This document shows, piece by piece, positions 17,143 to 25,234 of a DNA stretch of 64,000 nt. The first letter of the stretch is position 1. Every line of letters starts with the position of its first letter. A program made the position numbers and the translations under genes. The notes beneath the pieces are model-generated. The model did no database searches. It was given only the letters and a program-made list of their open reading frames with translations, and was not told the origin of the DNA. The stretch comes from Micromonospora mirobrigensis (GTDB lineage: Bacteria > Actinomycetota > Actinomycetes > Mycobacteriales > Micromonosporaceae): the NCBI RefSeq assembly GCF_900091555.1, contig NZ_FMCX01000006.1, forward strand, positions 155,116 through 219,115, given 5' to 3'.

Positions 17143-17216
17143 GGCTCGGGGGCGAGCGTCCCCGGTGCAGGGATCAAGCCTGACCGCCCGGAGCCGGGGA
17201 CGCCCGCCCCCGAGCC
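17143..17216. repeat. Palindromic element with conserved loop, copy 1
   Basis: Arms 17143-17165 and 17194-17216 (23 bp, one mismatch) flank a 28-base loop. Loop bases 17167-17193 are identical to 21350-21376, while the arms are unrelated in sequence to those of the second copy. A repeat family defined by its loop, with arms free to differ but kept complementary, is unusual. Confidence 0.75.
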
Positions 17217-17304
17217 TCACAAAGCCAACAAGACCCGCTGATCAAGCCCGGCCATGAGCGCCTTCAGGCCCGACCGACCCGTTCCCTGCCGGAGCGAGTC
17301 TCGG

Positions 17305-17310
17305 TAGGCT
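17305..17310 (+). promoter_or_regulatory. Leaderless -10 element (TAGGCT)
   Basis: TAGGCT followed by eight bases and ATG 17319; no Shine-Dalgarno sequence. Confidence 0.5.
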
Positions 17311-17318
17311 GCACACCC

Positions 17319-19214
17319 ATGCCAGCCCCGGTTGCCCCCGCCGACAGGCGCAGTTCGTCGCTGCTGACCGTGCTCTTCTGGATCGGTGTGGCCTTCGCGC
17401 CCGTCGCGGCCCTGATACTGCTCTTCGCCGACGGGAACGGCCTGCTGCGCTTCGGCGCGGTTCTCGCCGTGCTGGCCGCGGTGCTGATCGGACTCTCCAT
17501 CGCGCTGCGCGGCGACGGTGGCGGTGGGGCCGCCGCCGAGGAGTTGCGCGACGAGTTGGAACAGCTGCGCCGCGAGCTGCGGGCCGAGATCGTGGCCGCC
17601 GCCCAGCGCGGTAACCACGCACTCGACCAGGCTCAGCGGGCGCAGGACGGAACCGCGGCCCTGCGCGCCCGGATGGACGCGGTCGCGGTGGCCGTGGCCG
17701 GCGCCGTCGGGCCGGTGAGCCCGGAAGCACCGGGTACGGGCCGGGCCCGCGTCTCGGTGCCGGAGACCGACGAGGCCGCCGGCCGTGGCCACCGGCCCAA
17801 CCCGGAGCGCGCCGCACACCGGCCCACCCACGACGATGCCGGCCACCGGCCCACCCCGGACGATGCCGCCCACCGGCCCACCCCGGACGATGCCGCCCAC
17901 CGGCCCACCCCGGACGATGCCGGCCACCGGCCCACCCACGACAGTGCCGGCCAGTGGAACACCGACAACGCCGCCGGCCACGGCCACCGGGCCGGGGACG
18001 AGGCCGACGTCGGGCGGGGACACCAGGCTGCCCGCTCCGGCTGGGGGCGGGCCGCCGTGGCGCCGGACGACGAGCCGGAACCGTCCCGCCGGGCCACGGC
18101 CGCCGTGCCCGAACCCGATCGTTCCGCCCCCGGGTACGGCTCGGCGCAGCCCGGTGGCACGTACGGCGGCCGGGGCGGGGACCGGCCGGCGGCGGCCAGC
18201 GCGAGCGCTCGGGTCCCGGAGCCGGAGTCCCGGGCGACCGCCGCCGAGCAGCCGGGCCGGCCGAGCGTCTACCGGCACACCGAGACGGTGCACGTCACCC
18301 GGCACACGGTGGTGGACGGCGGCGACCCGGCCGGCGGCCGGTACGGCGGGTACGGCGAGGGCTGGTCCGTCCCGGCCAACGGCGACCGTCCCTGGGCGGG
18401 GTACGGGCCGGGGCAGCCGGACGGTGCCGGGTACCCGGCGGACCGACCCCGGGACGACCGCGGCTGGGCCGGGCCCAAGGCCGGCCAGGACGACCGGGGG
18501 CGGGGTGCCGACGACGGCTGGCGGGGTTACTCCGAGAACCGGGGGCACGCGCCCCGGCCCGACGCGGACCGGAACCCGGAGGCCCCGGACCAGCTCCGGA
18601 GCTGGGAGGCGTCGGCCGCGCCGGGTCGAGCCTGGGCGGAGCCGGCCCAGAACTCGGGCTGGGTGGCCCCGGATCCCGCCAGGGAGGCGCCGTACGACAC
18701 CCGTGGCCGGGCCGACTCACCCGACGGCGGCCGGTACCCGGAGCGGTCCTGGACGCCCCAGGTGTCCGAGGACGGTGATCCCGCCGAAGGCGCCTACTGG
18801 TCGGCGATGAGCAGCGGGGACATCTGGGCCGAGGTACGCGAGGACGAGCGGGGCCGGGAGCTGCGGGTGGGTGAGCGTCGCGCCGAGGTGCACGCCGACG
18901 GCGGCGGCTACCGGGTGCGGGACCGGTGGGCGTCGGTCCGCCGCGAGCACGACGAGCCGGCGCGCGGGTACGGCCGGCCGGAGTCCGAGGACCGCCCGGC
19001 GTTGCCGGTCGGCGGGGTACCGGTGCCGCAGGAGTGGCGTACCCCGACGCAGTGGGCGGCCGAGCCGGAGCGGCCCGGGCGGTGGGACGCGGCCGAGCCG
19101 GAGCCGGTGGCGCGCGGCCGGCGTCAGCGGGCCGACGAGGAACGCTACGGCTACCCGCCGCGGGACGACGTCCCCCGGGCCGGCGGCGCCCGCGACACCG
19201 ACCACTGGCGCTGA
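17319..19214 (+). CDS. Two-helix membrane protein with coiled coil and long disordered repeat-bearing region
   Basis: A 631-residue protein. Two membrane helices lie at about residues 15-65 (TVLFWIGVAFAPVAALILLF; FGAVLAVLAAVLIGLSIAL), then a coiled coil (EELRDELEQLRRELRAEI, about 70-110), then about 400 residues of Pro/Gly/Arg/Asp-rich disordered sequence with five HRPT-type nonapeptide repeats. The C-terminal part has a compact stretch (YWSAMSSGDIWAEVREDERG, VRDRWASVRREHDEPARG). Position between the folate genes and DUF2520-panC, plus two N-terminal helices and Arg/Pro/Ala richness, recall Rv3604c of M. tuberculosis; this equivalence is inferred. Function unknown. Confidence 0.75.
   Translation: MPAPVAPADRRSSSLLTVLFWIGVAFAPVAALILLFADGNGLLRFGAVLAVLAAVLIGLSIALRGDGGGGAAAEELRDELEQLRRELRAEIVAAAQRGNHALDQAQRAQDGTAALRARMDAVAVAVAGAVGPVSPEAPGTGRARVSVPETDEAAGRGHRPNPERAAHRPTHDDAGHRPTPDDAAHRPTPDDAAHRPTPDDAGHRPTHDSAGQWNTDNAAGHGHRAGDEADVGRGHQAARSGWGRAAVAPDDEPEPSRRATAAVPEPDRSAPGYGSAQPGGTYGGRGGDRPAAASASARVPEPESRATAAEQPGRPSVYRHTETVHVTRHTVVDGGDPAGGRYGGYGEGWSVPANGDRPWAGYGPGQPDGAGYPADRPRDDRGWAGPKAGQDDRGRGADDGWRGYSENRGHAPRPDADRNPEAPDQLRSWEASAAPGRAWAEPAQNSGWVAPDPAREAPYDTRGRADSPDGGRYPERSWTPQVSEDGDPAEGAYWSAMSSGDIWAEVREDERGRELRVGERRAEVHADGGGYRVRDRWASVRREHDEPARGYGRPESEDRPALPVGGVPVPQEWRTPTQWAAEPERPGRWDAAEPEPVARGRRQRADEERYGYPPRDDVPRAGGARDTDHWR
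17817..17951 (+). repeat. Five tandem 27-bp coding repeats
   Basis: Five in-frame copies encoding HRPT(P/H)D(D/S)A(A/G). The middle copies are nearly identical at DNA level, so copy number is likely to vary between strains. Confidence 0.9.
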
Positions 19215-19270
19215 CCGCGGCGCAGCCGCCGAACGGGAGCCGCCGGATCAGAGCCCCCGGACGGGAGCCG

Positions 19271-20449
19271 CTACTTGTCGATGTCGCCGACCACGAAGAA
19301 CATCGAGCCGAGGACGGCGATCAGGTCCGGCACCAGGCAGCCGGGGAGCAGGGTGGCCAGCGCCTGCACGTTCGCGTACGACGCGGTGCGCAGCTTGAGC
19401 CGCCACGGGGTCTTCTCGCCCCGCGACACCAGGTAGTAGCCGTTGATGCCGAGCGGGTTCTCGGTCCAGGCGTAGGTGTGCCCCTCGGGTGCCTTGAGCA
19501 CCTTCGGCAGTCGGGTGTTGACCGGGCCGGTGAGCTGGTCGACCCGGTGCAGGCACTGCTCGGCGAGGTCCAGTGAGGCGTACACCTGGTCGAGCAGCAC
19601 CTCGAAGCGGGCGTGGCAGTCCCCGGCGGTCTTGGTGACCACGGGGACGTCCAGCTCCCCGTACGCCAGGTAGGGCTCGTCGCGGCGCAGGTCCAGGTCG
19701 AGGCCGGAGGCCCGGGCGACCGGCCCGGAGGCGCCGAACGCGGCGGCGTCGGCGGCCGACAGCACGCCGACCCCGACGGTGCGGGCCAGGAAGATCTCGT
19801 TGCGGCGGATCAGGTTGTCCAGGTCGGGCATCCGGCGACGGACCTCGCCGATCGCCGCCCGGGCCCGGGCGGTCCAGCCGGCCGGCACCTCCTCCTTGAG
19901 GCCGCCGACCCGGTTGAACATGTAGTGGATCCGGCCGCCGGAGACCTCCTCCATCACCGCCTGGATGGTCTCCCGCTCCCGGAAGGCGTAGAAGACCGGG
20001 GTGATCGCGCCGATCTCCAGCGGGTACGAGCCGAGGAACATCAGGTGGTTGAGCACCCGGTTCAGCTCGGCCAGCGCCATCCGCAGCCAGGTGGCCCGCT
20101 CGGGCACCTCCATGCCCATCAGCCGCTCCACGGCGAGCACGACACCCAGCTCGTTGGAGAACGCCGACAGCCAGTCGTGCCGGTTGGCGAGCACGATGAT
20201 CTGTCGGTAGTCGCGTACCTCGAAGAGCTTCTCCGCGCCCCGGTGCATGTAGCCGACGATCGGTTCGGCGGAGACCACCCGCTCCCCGTCGAGGACCAGC
20301 TTGAGCCGGAGCACGCCGTGCGTGGAGGGGTGCTGGGGGCCGATGTTGAGCACCATGTCGGCGCCGACCCGCTCGTCGGGGGTGCCGGCGACCAGCCCGG
20401 CCCCGGTGCCGACGGTCAGCTCGCGGAGGTCCCCGGCGTCCGTGGTCAT
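19271..20449 (-). CDS. nuoD: NADH:quinone oxidoreductase subunit D paralogue (NuoD2)
   Basis: The 392-residue protein belongs to the 49-kDa/NuoD family, which in complex I forms the quinone site next to cluster N2. It has the opening motif NIGPQHPSTHGVLRL, with the His44 equivalent of the quinone-binding His, YMHRGAEKLFE, VERLMGMEVPERA and FYAFRERETI. In the conserved RxDYLxxF stretch it reads R90-H-D-W93-L-S-A-F: the Arg is kept but the quinone-binding Tyr (Tyr87 in Thermus Nqo4) is Trp. No other nuo gene is nearby. The start overlaps the upstream methyltransferase stop (ATGA). It may serve another complex or be a modified complex I subunit. Confidence 0.9.
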   Translation of the reverse strand: MTTDAGDLRELTVGTGAGLVAGTPDERVGADMVLNIGPQHPSTHGVLRLKLVLDGERVVSAEPIVGYMHRGAEKLFEVRDYRQIIVLANRHDWLSAFSNELGVVLAVERLMGMEVPERATWLRMALAELNRVLNHLMFLGSYPLEIGAITPVFYAFRERETIQAVMEEVSGGRIHYMFNRVGGLKEEVPAGWTARARAAIGEVRRRMPDLDNLIRRNEIFLARTVGVGVLSAADAAAFGASGPVARASGLDLDLRRDEPYLAYGELDVPVVTKTAGDCHARFEVLLDQVYASLDLAEQCLHRVDQLTGPVNTRLPKVLKAPEGHTYAWTENPLGINGYYLVSRGEKTPWRLKLRTASYANVQALATLLPGCLVPDLIAVLGSMFFVVGDIDK

Positions 20450-21699
20450 GCCCGCCATCGTGCCATGACCGGCAGCGCGCCGATGCCGACCGGTTGCAGC
20501 AGCCACCGGTGCCCGCCGAGCCCGGCCGGGTCGGTCAGCTCGGCGACCGTCGAGGCCGCGGCCAGCGCCCGCACGTATCCGGCCGGGTCACGGCCCGCCA
20601 GGGCGATCGGTGGCCGCCCTCCGTCGGCCCCGAGCGCCCGCAGCGCCTCCCGCTGGAAGACCAGGGAGTACGCACACCGGGCGACCCGCTCACCGGCGGA
20701 GGCCGCCGAGTCCATGGCGACGTGCGCGGTCACGTCGCACGACCCGTCGGGCACCGGCGCCACCTGCCGCCCGGCCCGGTACCCGGTCAACGTCCCGTCG
20801 AACGGCCGGGAATCCCGCAGGTGCCCGTAGTCCACCGCCACCGCCAGCCCTCGCTCCACCCTGCCGACCGCCCCGGCCCACGCCTCGTCGCGGGTCCTGC
20901 CGATCTCTGCCCCGAACCCCGACGTGGTGGGGCCGGTCGCGTCGCTGCCGGCTGAGTCGTCCGGCGTGGCCGCGCTGCTGCCGGCTGCGCCCGACGGCCA
21001 CCACCGGGTGAGCCAGTGGGCGTCCCCGGTGCTCAGGGGCTCGCCGGTCGACTCCTCGCCTGTCGTCGGGTCGACCAGGAGGTAGCGCCAGCCGTCGGCG
21101 GTGTGGGCGGCCAGGTCGAGGGGGACGTTGTCGAGCCATTCGGTGGCGATCAGCAGGCCGGTGATCCGGTCGGGGATCTCGGCCAGCCAGTCGATCTCCG
21201 GTGGGAGGTCGTCGGGGCGGGGGGCCTTCTCGACGGCGACCAGGCGTACCCGATCGGCCAGCGGAAGCCCGGCGGCCGTGACCGGCTCGGGGGAGGGCGC
21301 CGTCCCGACGGCGGCCGTGGTGGTCGGGGTTTCCGGGGAGCCCGCCCGCGCAGGGATCAAGCCTGACCGCCCGGAGCGGGCGGGCTCCCCGGAAACCCCC
21401 ACGACCTGGAGTTCTCCCACGGCCGAGAGCAACCCGCGCAGCAGTTCCCCCCGACCCGCTCCCACGTCGACCACGGAGAGCACCGGGGGATGACCGAGCG
21501 CCGCGTCGAGCTCGGAGAGCAGCCGAAGGATGCAGGCTGCGAGGACGGGAGCGGCGTGGGCGGTGGTGCGGAAGTGGGCGGCCGGCCCGGCGCCGGCGAC
21601 GAAGAAGCCCTCGGGCCCGTAGAGCGCCCGCTCCATCGCGACCCGCCAGGGCAGCGGGCCGGGGATGCCGTTATCGTCCGCTGCGCCCCGTTCCGTCAC
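20446..21699 (-). CDS. SAM-dependent methyltransferase, MidA/NDUFAF7 (DUF185) family
   Basis: A 417-residue methyltransferase. Family features are MERALYGPEGFFVAGAGPAAHFRTTAHA, the SAM-binding VVDVGAGRGELLRG, ATEWLDNVPLDL, AVDYGHLRD and SCDVTAHVAMDS. In mitochondria NDUFAF7 symmetrically dimethylates an Arg of NDUFS2, the NuoD homologue; here the gene overlaps nuoD2 by ATGA, which makes NuoD2 Arg90 a natural predicted target. GTG 21699 is chosen because TACAGT ends seven bases upstream (leaderless). About 26 extra residues near position 100-125 come from an in-frame palindromic repeat (21326-21399), and a second low-complexity insertion (SGAAGSSAATPDDSAGSDA) follows later. Confidence 0.85.
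   Translation of the reverse strand: MTERGAADDNGIPGPLPWRVAMERALYGPEGFFVAGAGPAAHFRTTAHAAPVLAACILRLLSELDAALGHPPVLSVVDVGAGRGELLRGLLSAVGELQVVGVSGEPARSGRSGLIPARAGSPETPTTTAAVGTAPSPEPVTAAGLPLADRVRLVAVEKAPRPDDLPPEIDWLAEIPDRITGLLIATEWLDNVPLDLAAHTADGWRYLLVDPTTGEESTGEPLSTGDAHWLTRWWPSGAAGSSAATPDDSAGSDATGPTTSGFGAEIGRTRDEAWAGAVGRVERGLAVAVDYGHLRDSRPFDGTLTGYRAGRQVAPVPDGSCDVTAHVAMDSAASAGERVARCAYSLVFQREALRALGADGGRPPIALAGRDPAGYVRALAAASTVAELTDPAGLGGHRWLLQPVGIGALPVMARWRA
21326..21399. repeat. Palindromic element with conserved loop, copy 2 (in frame inside a gene)
   Basis: Perfect 24-bp arms at 21326-21349 and 21376-21399 around a 26-base loop; bases 21350-21376 repeat 17167-17193 exactly. It lies in frame within the methyltransferase gene and encodes an extra Gly/Pro/Arg-rich stretch without breaking the frame. 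Confidence 0.8.
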
Positions 21700-21706
21700 A
21701 GGCGGC

Positions 21707-21712
21707 ACTGTA
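21707..21712 (-). promoter_or_regulatory. Leaderless -10 element of the methyltransferase-nuoD2 operon
   Basis: On the minus strand TACAGT is followed by seven bases and GTG 21699. Confidence 0.5.
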
Positions 21713-21851
21713 ACCGGGGGGCACCGTTCCCGCCGCCGCACGGGCCGGTCCGGCCGACCGGTGAAGGTTTTCACACACCCTTGTTTCGGCTCCGTAACCG
21801 CAGCGCATACTTGCGATCGACCGGTACCCCCTCAAGGACTGGATCGTTGCC

Positions 21852-22823
21852 ATGAGCGCACCGCTGCGCCCGCGTCCGGCCACCCCGCACGGGGTCGCCG
21901 CGGCCTCGGGCGGCGCCCCCTCCGGCGCCCCGCTCGTCTTCCCCCGCACCCTGACCGTCGGCGTGATCGGCGCCGGCCGGGTCGGTGCCGTGCTGGGTTC
22001 GGCGCTCGCCGCCGCGGGCCACCGGGTGGTCGCCGCGTCGGGCGTGTCGGGTGCCGCGAAGGCCCGGATCGCCCTGCTGCTCCCCGGCACCCGCAACCGC
22101 TCCGCCACCTCCGTGGCCCGCGCCGCCACCGACCTGCTGATCGTCGCCGTCCCGGACGACGCGCTGGCCGCCGTGGTGGCCGGGCTGGCCGAGACCGGGG
22201 CGCTGCGCCCCGGCCAGGTGGTCGCGCACACCTCCGGCGCGCACGGGCTGGCCGTGCTGGCCCCGGCCGCCGCGGTGGGGGCCCGTCCGCTGGCCCTGCA
22301 CCCCGCGATGACCTTCACCGGTACGCCGGACGACCTGTCCCGCCTGCCCGGCATCTCGTACGGGGTGACCGCCCCGGCGGAGCTGCGCGCGTTCGCCGCC
22401 CGGCTGGTGGCCGACCTGGGCGGCGTGCCGGAGTGGGTGGGTGAGGCGGACCGCCCGCTCTACCACGCGGCGCTGGCGCACGGCGCGAACCACCTGGTGA
22501 CCCTGGTCAACGAGGCGGCCGACCGGCTGCGCGACGCGGGGGTGGACCGGCCGGAGAAGGTGCTCGCCCCGCTGCTGCGGGCGGCGCTGGAGAACGCGCT
22601 GTCCCTCGGCGACGACGCGCTGACCGGCCCGGTGTCCCGGGGCGACGCGGGCACCGTACGCCGGCACCTGGAGCGGCTGGCGGCGACGGCGCCGGAATCC
22701 GTCGCCCCCTACCTGGCGTTGGCCCGACGGACGGCGGACCGGGCGATCGCCGCGGGCCGGCTGCGGCCGGTGGACGCGGAGTCGCTGCTGGACGCGCTCG
22801 CAGGCATGGAGGTGGCAGCGTGA
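21852..22823 (+). CDS. Rossmann/DUF2520 protein, candidate ketopantoate-reductase-like dehydrogenase
   Basis: A 323-residue protein with an N-terminal NAD(P)-binding fold (TVGVIGAGRVGAVLGSALAAAGH, about residues 34-56; LLIVAVPDDALAAVV) and a helical C-terminal DUF2520 domain with ALHPAMTFTG and YHAALAHGANHLVTLVNEAADRL. It is coupled to panC by a GTGA overlap, as its counterpart Rv3603c is in mycobacteria. The architecture resembles 6-phosphogluconate/ketopantoate reductases, so reduction of ketopantoate is a reasonable guess, but no activity can be read from the sequence. Confidence 0.8.
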   Translation: MSAPLRPRPATPHGVAAASGGAPSGAPLVFPRTLTVGVIGAGRVGAVLGSALAAAGHRVVAASGVSGAAKARIALLLPGTRNRSATSVARAATDLLIVAVPDDALAAVVAGLAETGALRPGQVVAHTSGAHGLAVLAPAAAVGARPLALHPAMTFTGTPDDLSRLPGISYGVTAPAELRAFAARLVADLGGVPEWVGEADRPLYHAALAHGANHLVTLVNEAADRLRDAGVDRPEKVLAPLLRAALENALSLGDDALTGPVSRGDAGTVRRHLERLAATAPESVAPYLALARRTADRAIAAGRLRPVDAESLLDALAGMEVAA

Positions 22824-23668
22824 GCGGGATCGACGTGGTGCACAGCCGGGCGGAGTTGGCGAAGGCGCGGGCCGGGCTGACCGGCACGGTCGGCGTGGTG
22901 ATGACCATGGGCGCGCTGCACGCCGGGCACGAGACGCTGCTGCGGGCCGCCCGGGAGCAGGCCGACCACGTCGTCGTGACGATCTTCGTCAATCCGCTCC
23001 AGTTCGGCCCGAACGAGGACTTCGACAGGTATCCGCGCACCCTGGAGACGGACCTGGAGATCTGCCGGCGGGCGGGCGCGGACCTGGTCTTCGCTCCCTC
23101 GGTCGCCGACATGTACCCGAACGGGCAGCCGACGGTCCGGCTGCACCCGGGCCCGCTGGGCGAGGACCTGGAGGGGCTGAGCCGTCCCGGGTTCTTCCAC
23201 GGGGTGCTCACCGTGGTCATGAAGCTGCTCCAGCTCACCCGCCCCGACCTGGCGTTCTTCGGGGAGAAGGACTACCAGCAGCTGACCCTGGTCCGGCGGA
23301 TGGTCCGCGACCTCGACGTGCCGGTGGAGATCGTCGGGGTGCCGACCGTACGCGAGCCGGACGGGTTGGCGCTCTCCAGCCGCAACCGCTACCTGTCGCC
23401 CGCCGAGCGGCAGGTGGCGCTGACCCTCTCCGCCGCGCTGCGGGCCGGCGCGTCGGCCGCCGCGCGGGGGGAGGACGCCGGCGCGGTGCTGGCCGCCGCC
23501 CACCGGGCCTTCGACTCGCCCGGCGCCCGCCTGGACTACCTGGTGCTCACCGACGCCGACCTGGAACCGGGCCCGGTCGCCGGGCCGGCGCGGCTGCTGG
23601 TCGCCGCCTGGGTCGGCGACACCCGGCTGATCGACAACATCGGGCTGGAACTCGCCCCGCACGCCTGA
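22820..23668 (+). CDS. panC: Pantothenate synthetase
   Basis: Ligates pantoate and beta-alanine with ATP in the cytoplasm. The 282-residue protein has the TMGALHAGHETLL opening (HIGH-like HAGH), VTIFVNPLQFGPNEDF, FFHGVLTVVMKL, DLAFFGEKDYQQL and the KMSKS-like region LALSSRNRYL. GTG 22820 overlaps the stop of the DUF2520 gene. panD follows after 36 bp, giving both final steps of pantothenate synthesis in one operon. Confidence 0.96.
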   Translation: MSGIDVVHSRAELAKARAGLTGTVGVVMTMGALHAGHETLLRAAREQADHVVVTIFVNPLQFGPNEDFDRYPRTLETDLEICRRAGADLVFAPSVADMYPNGQPTVRLHPGPLGEDLEGLSRPGFFHGVLTVVMKLLQLTRPDLAFFGEKDYQQLTLVRRMVRDLDVPVEIVGVPTVREPDGLALSSRNRYLSPAERQVALTLSAALRAGASAAARGEDAGAVLAAAHRAFDSPGARLDYLVLTDADLEPGPVAGPARLLVAAWVGDTRLIDNIGLELAPHA

Positions 23669-23704
23669 CCGTCCACCACCACTTCCCCGCTGAGAGGCAT
23701 CCCG

Positions 23705-24130
<426 letters not shown>

Positions 24131-24137
24131 GGTGCAA

Positions 24138-24191
24138 GGAAGGGCCCCTTCTTAACGCCTGCGGTAGAGCAGGGGCCCCTTCTTAACGCCT
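24138..24191. repeat. Micromonospora-type interspersed repeat, copy 1
   Basis: Two direct repeats of GGGCCCCTTCTTAACGCCT at 24142-24160 and 24173-24191, 31 bp apart, with a preceding GGAA. A related copy lies at 63325-63378. Each begins within a few bases of a gene end. Confidence 0.85.
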
Positions 24192-24282
24192 CGCGCGCCG
24201 AATCCGGTCTGTCACCGGAAGGTCATTTCCGGTTACCCTGGGGTCGCCGTCGGGTGACGGTCGCTGGCTGGGGGAGGCCGCG

Positions 24283-25173
24283 ATGCGCCGTGTGATCGGA
24301 TCACTGGCCACGGTGGTCGTCGCGGTCCTGCTGGCCGGCTGTGCCGCCGCGAGCGGCCTGGACGGCGACCTGACCGACGACTGGGCCGCCCTGCCGGCGG
24401 CGGCGCCGTTCACCCCGGCCGCCGAGGTGTGCCAGGTGGCCGACTTCGCCGGCACCGTCACCCTGGCCGACTACCGGCCGGTGGACTGCGCGGTGCCGCA
24501 CCGGGTGGAGACCGTGCACGTCGGGACGTTCCCGGCCGCCCGGCCGACCCCGCCGACCAACGGTTCCGCGGAGCTGCGCGGGGCGTTCGCCGAGTGCGAC
24601 ACCAGGGCCTCCGGATACGTGGGCGACGACTGGCGGGCCGGCCGGCTCCGACTCGCGGTGGCCCTGCCCTCCCGGCCCGGCTGGACGGCGGGTTCCCGCT
24701 GGTACCGCTGCGACCTGACCGAGCTGAGCACGGTGGAGGCGTCGGCGACCGTGCTGGTCCGTACCGGCAGCCTCCGCGGGACGCTGAAGGGCGCCTCCCC
24801 GCTGCGGTTGGGCTGCCAGCAGGCCCGGGCCGCCGGTGGGCGGGTGGAGCGGCTGCTGCCGGTGCCGTGCGGCACCCGGCACGACGCCGAGTTCGTCGGG
24901 GTGTGGCGGGCGCCGGACCGCCCGTACCCGGTCCGGCAGGAGGACTGGCTGCCGCTCTACGCCGGCTGCAACACGGCGCTGGCGCGCTACGCCGGGGTGC
25001 CGGACGACGTGCAGCTGCGGATCCGCAGCGCGGTGGTGGTCCGCCCGCCGGGGCCGGGCCGCTGGGCGGTCGGCGACCGAGGGGTCCGCTGCTACCTCTG
25101 GCTCAGCGACCGTACGGTGACCGCCTCGCTCAAGGGCGCCGGACCGGCCGGTCTGCCGTTGCGGACGAGGTAG
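24283..25173 (+). CDS. Secreted lipoprotein with duplicated septum-formation-like domain
   Basis: A 296-residue lipoprotein (lipobox LLAGC, Cys20). After the anchor are two related Cys-bearing units (PVDCAVPHRVETVHVGTF ... WYRCDL and PVPCGTRHDAEFVGVW ... VRCYLWL), the pattern of actinobacterial septum-formation family proteins with the typical C-x-x-P/T-H-x-x-E/H signature. It is expected outside the membrane. GGGGGAGG upstream of ATG 24283 is a good ribosome-binding site. The role is inferred from the family only. Confidence 0.75.
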   Translation: MRRVIGSLATVVVAVLLAGCAAASGLDGDLTDDWAALPAAAPFTPAAEVCQVADFAGTVTLADYRPVDCAVPHRVETVHVGTFPAARPTPPTNGSAELRGAFAECDTRASGYVGDDWRAGRLRLAVALPSRPGWTAGSRWYRCDLTELSTVEASATVLVRTGSLRGTLKGASPLRLGCQQARAAGGRVERLLPVPCGTRHDAEFVGVWRAPDRPYPVRQEDWLPLYAGCNTALARYAGVPDDVQLRIRSAVVVRPPGPGRWAVGDRGVRCYLWLSDRTVTASLKGAGPAGLPLRTR

Positions 25174-25234
25174 CCGAAACCACTCGTCCCGCCCCCGCCG
25201 CCCGTGGTGAGGGGCGTTCGGGTTGACTGTGGGC

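Larger units (their letters stand above)
16647..17318. other. 672-bp non-coding region rich in inverted repeats
   Basis: Contains no complete gene that I can support. It holds, in order, a gene-like remnant (16852-16935), a perfect 14-bp hairpin (16949-16980), a 13-bp inverted repeat with a 25-base spacer (17027-17077), a palindromic element with a conserved loop (17143-17216) and the leaderless promoter of the next gene. Confidence 0.6.

Noticed and set aside
17143..17216. Ordinary rho-independent terminator
   Set aside because: The 28-base loop, shared exactly with a second site inside a coding gene, argues for a repeat element instead.
19271..20449. Part of a complete nuo operon
   Set aside because: No nuoC, nuoE or other complex I gene lies within the window on either side.
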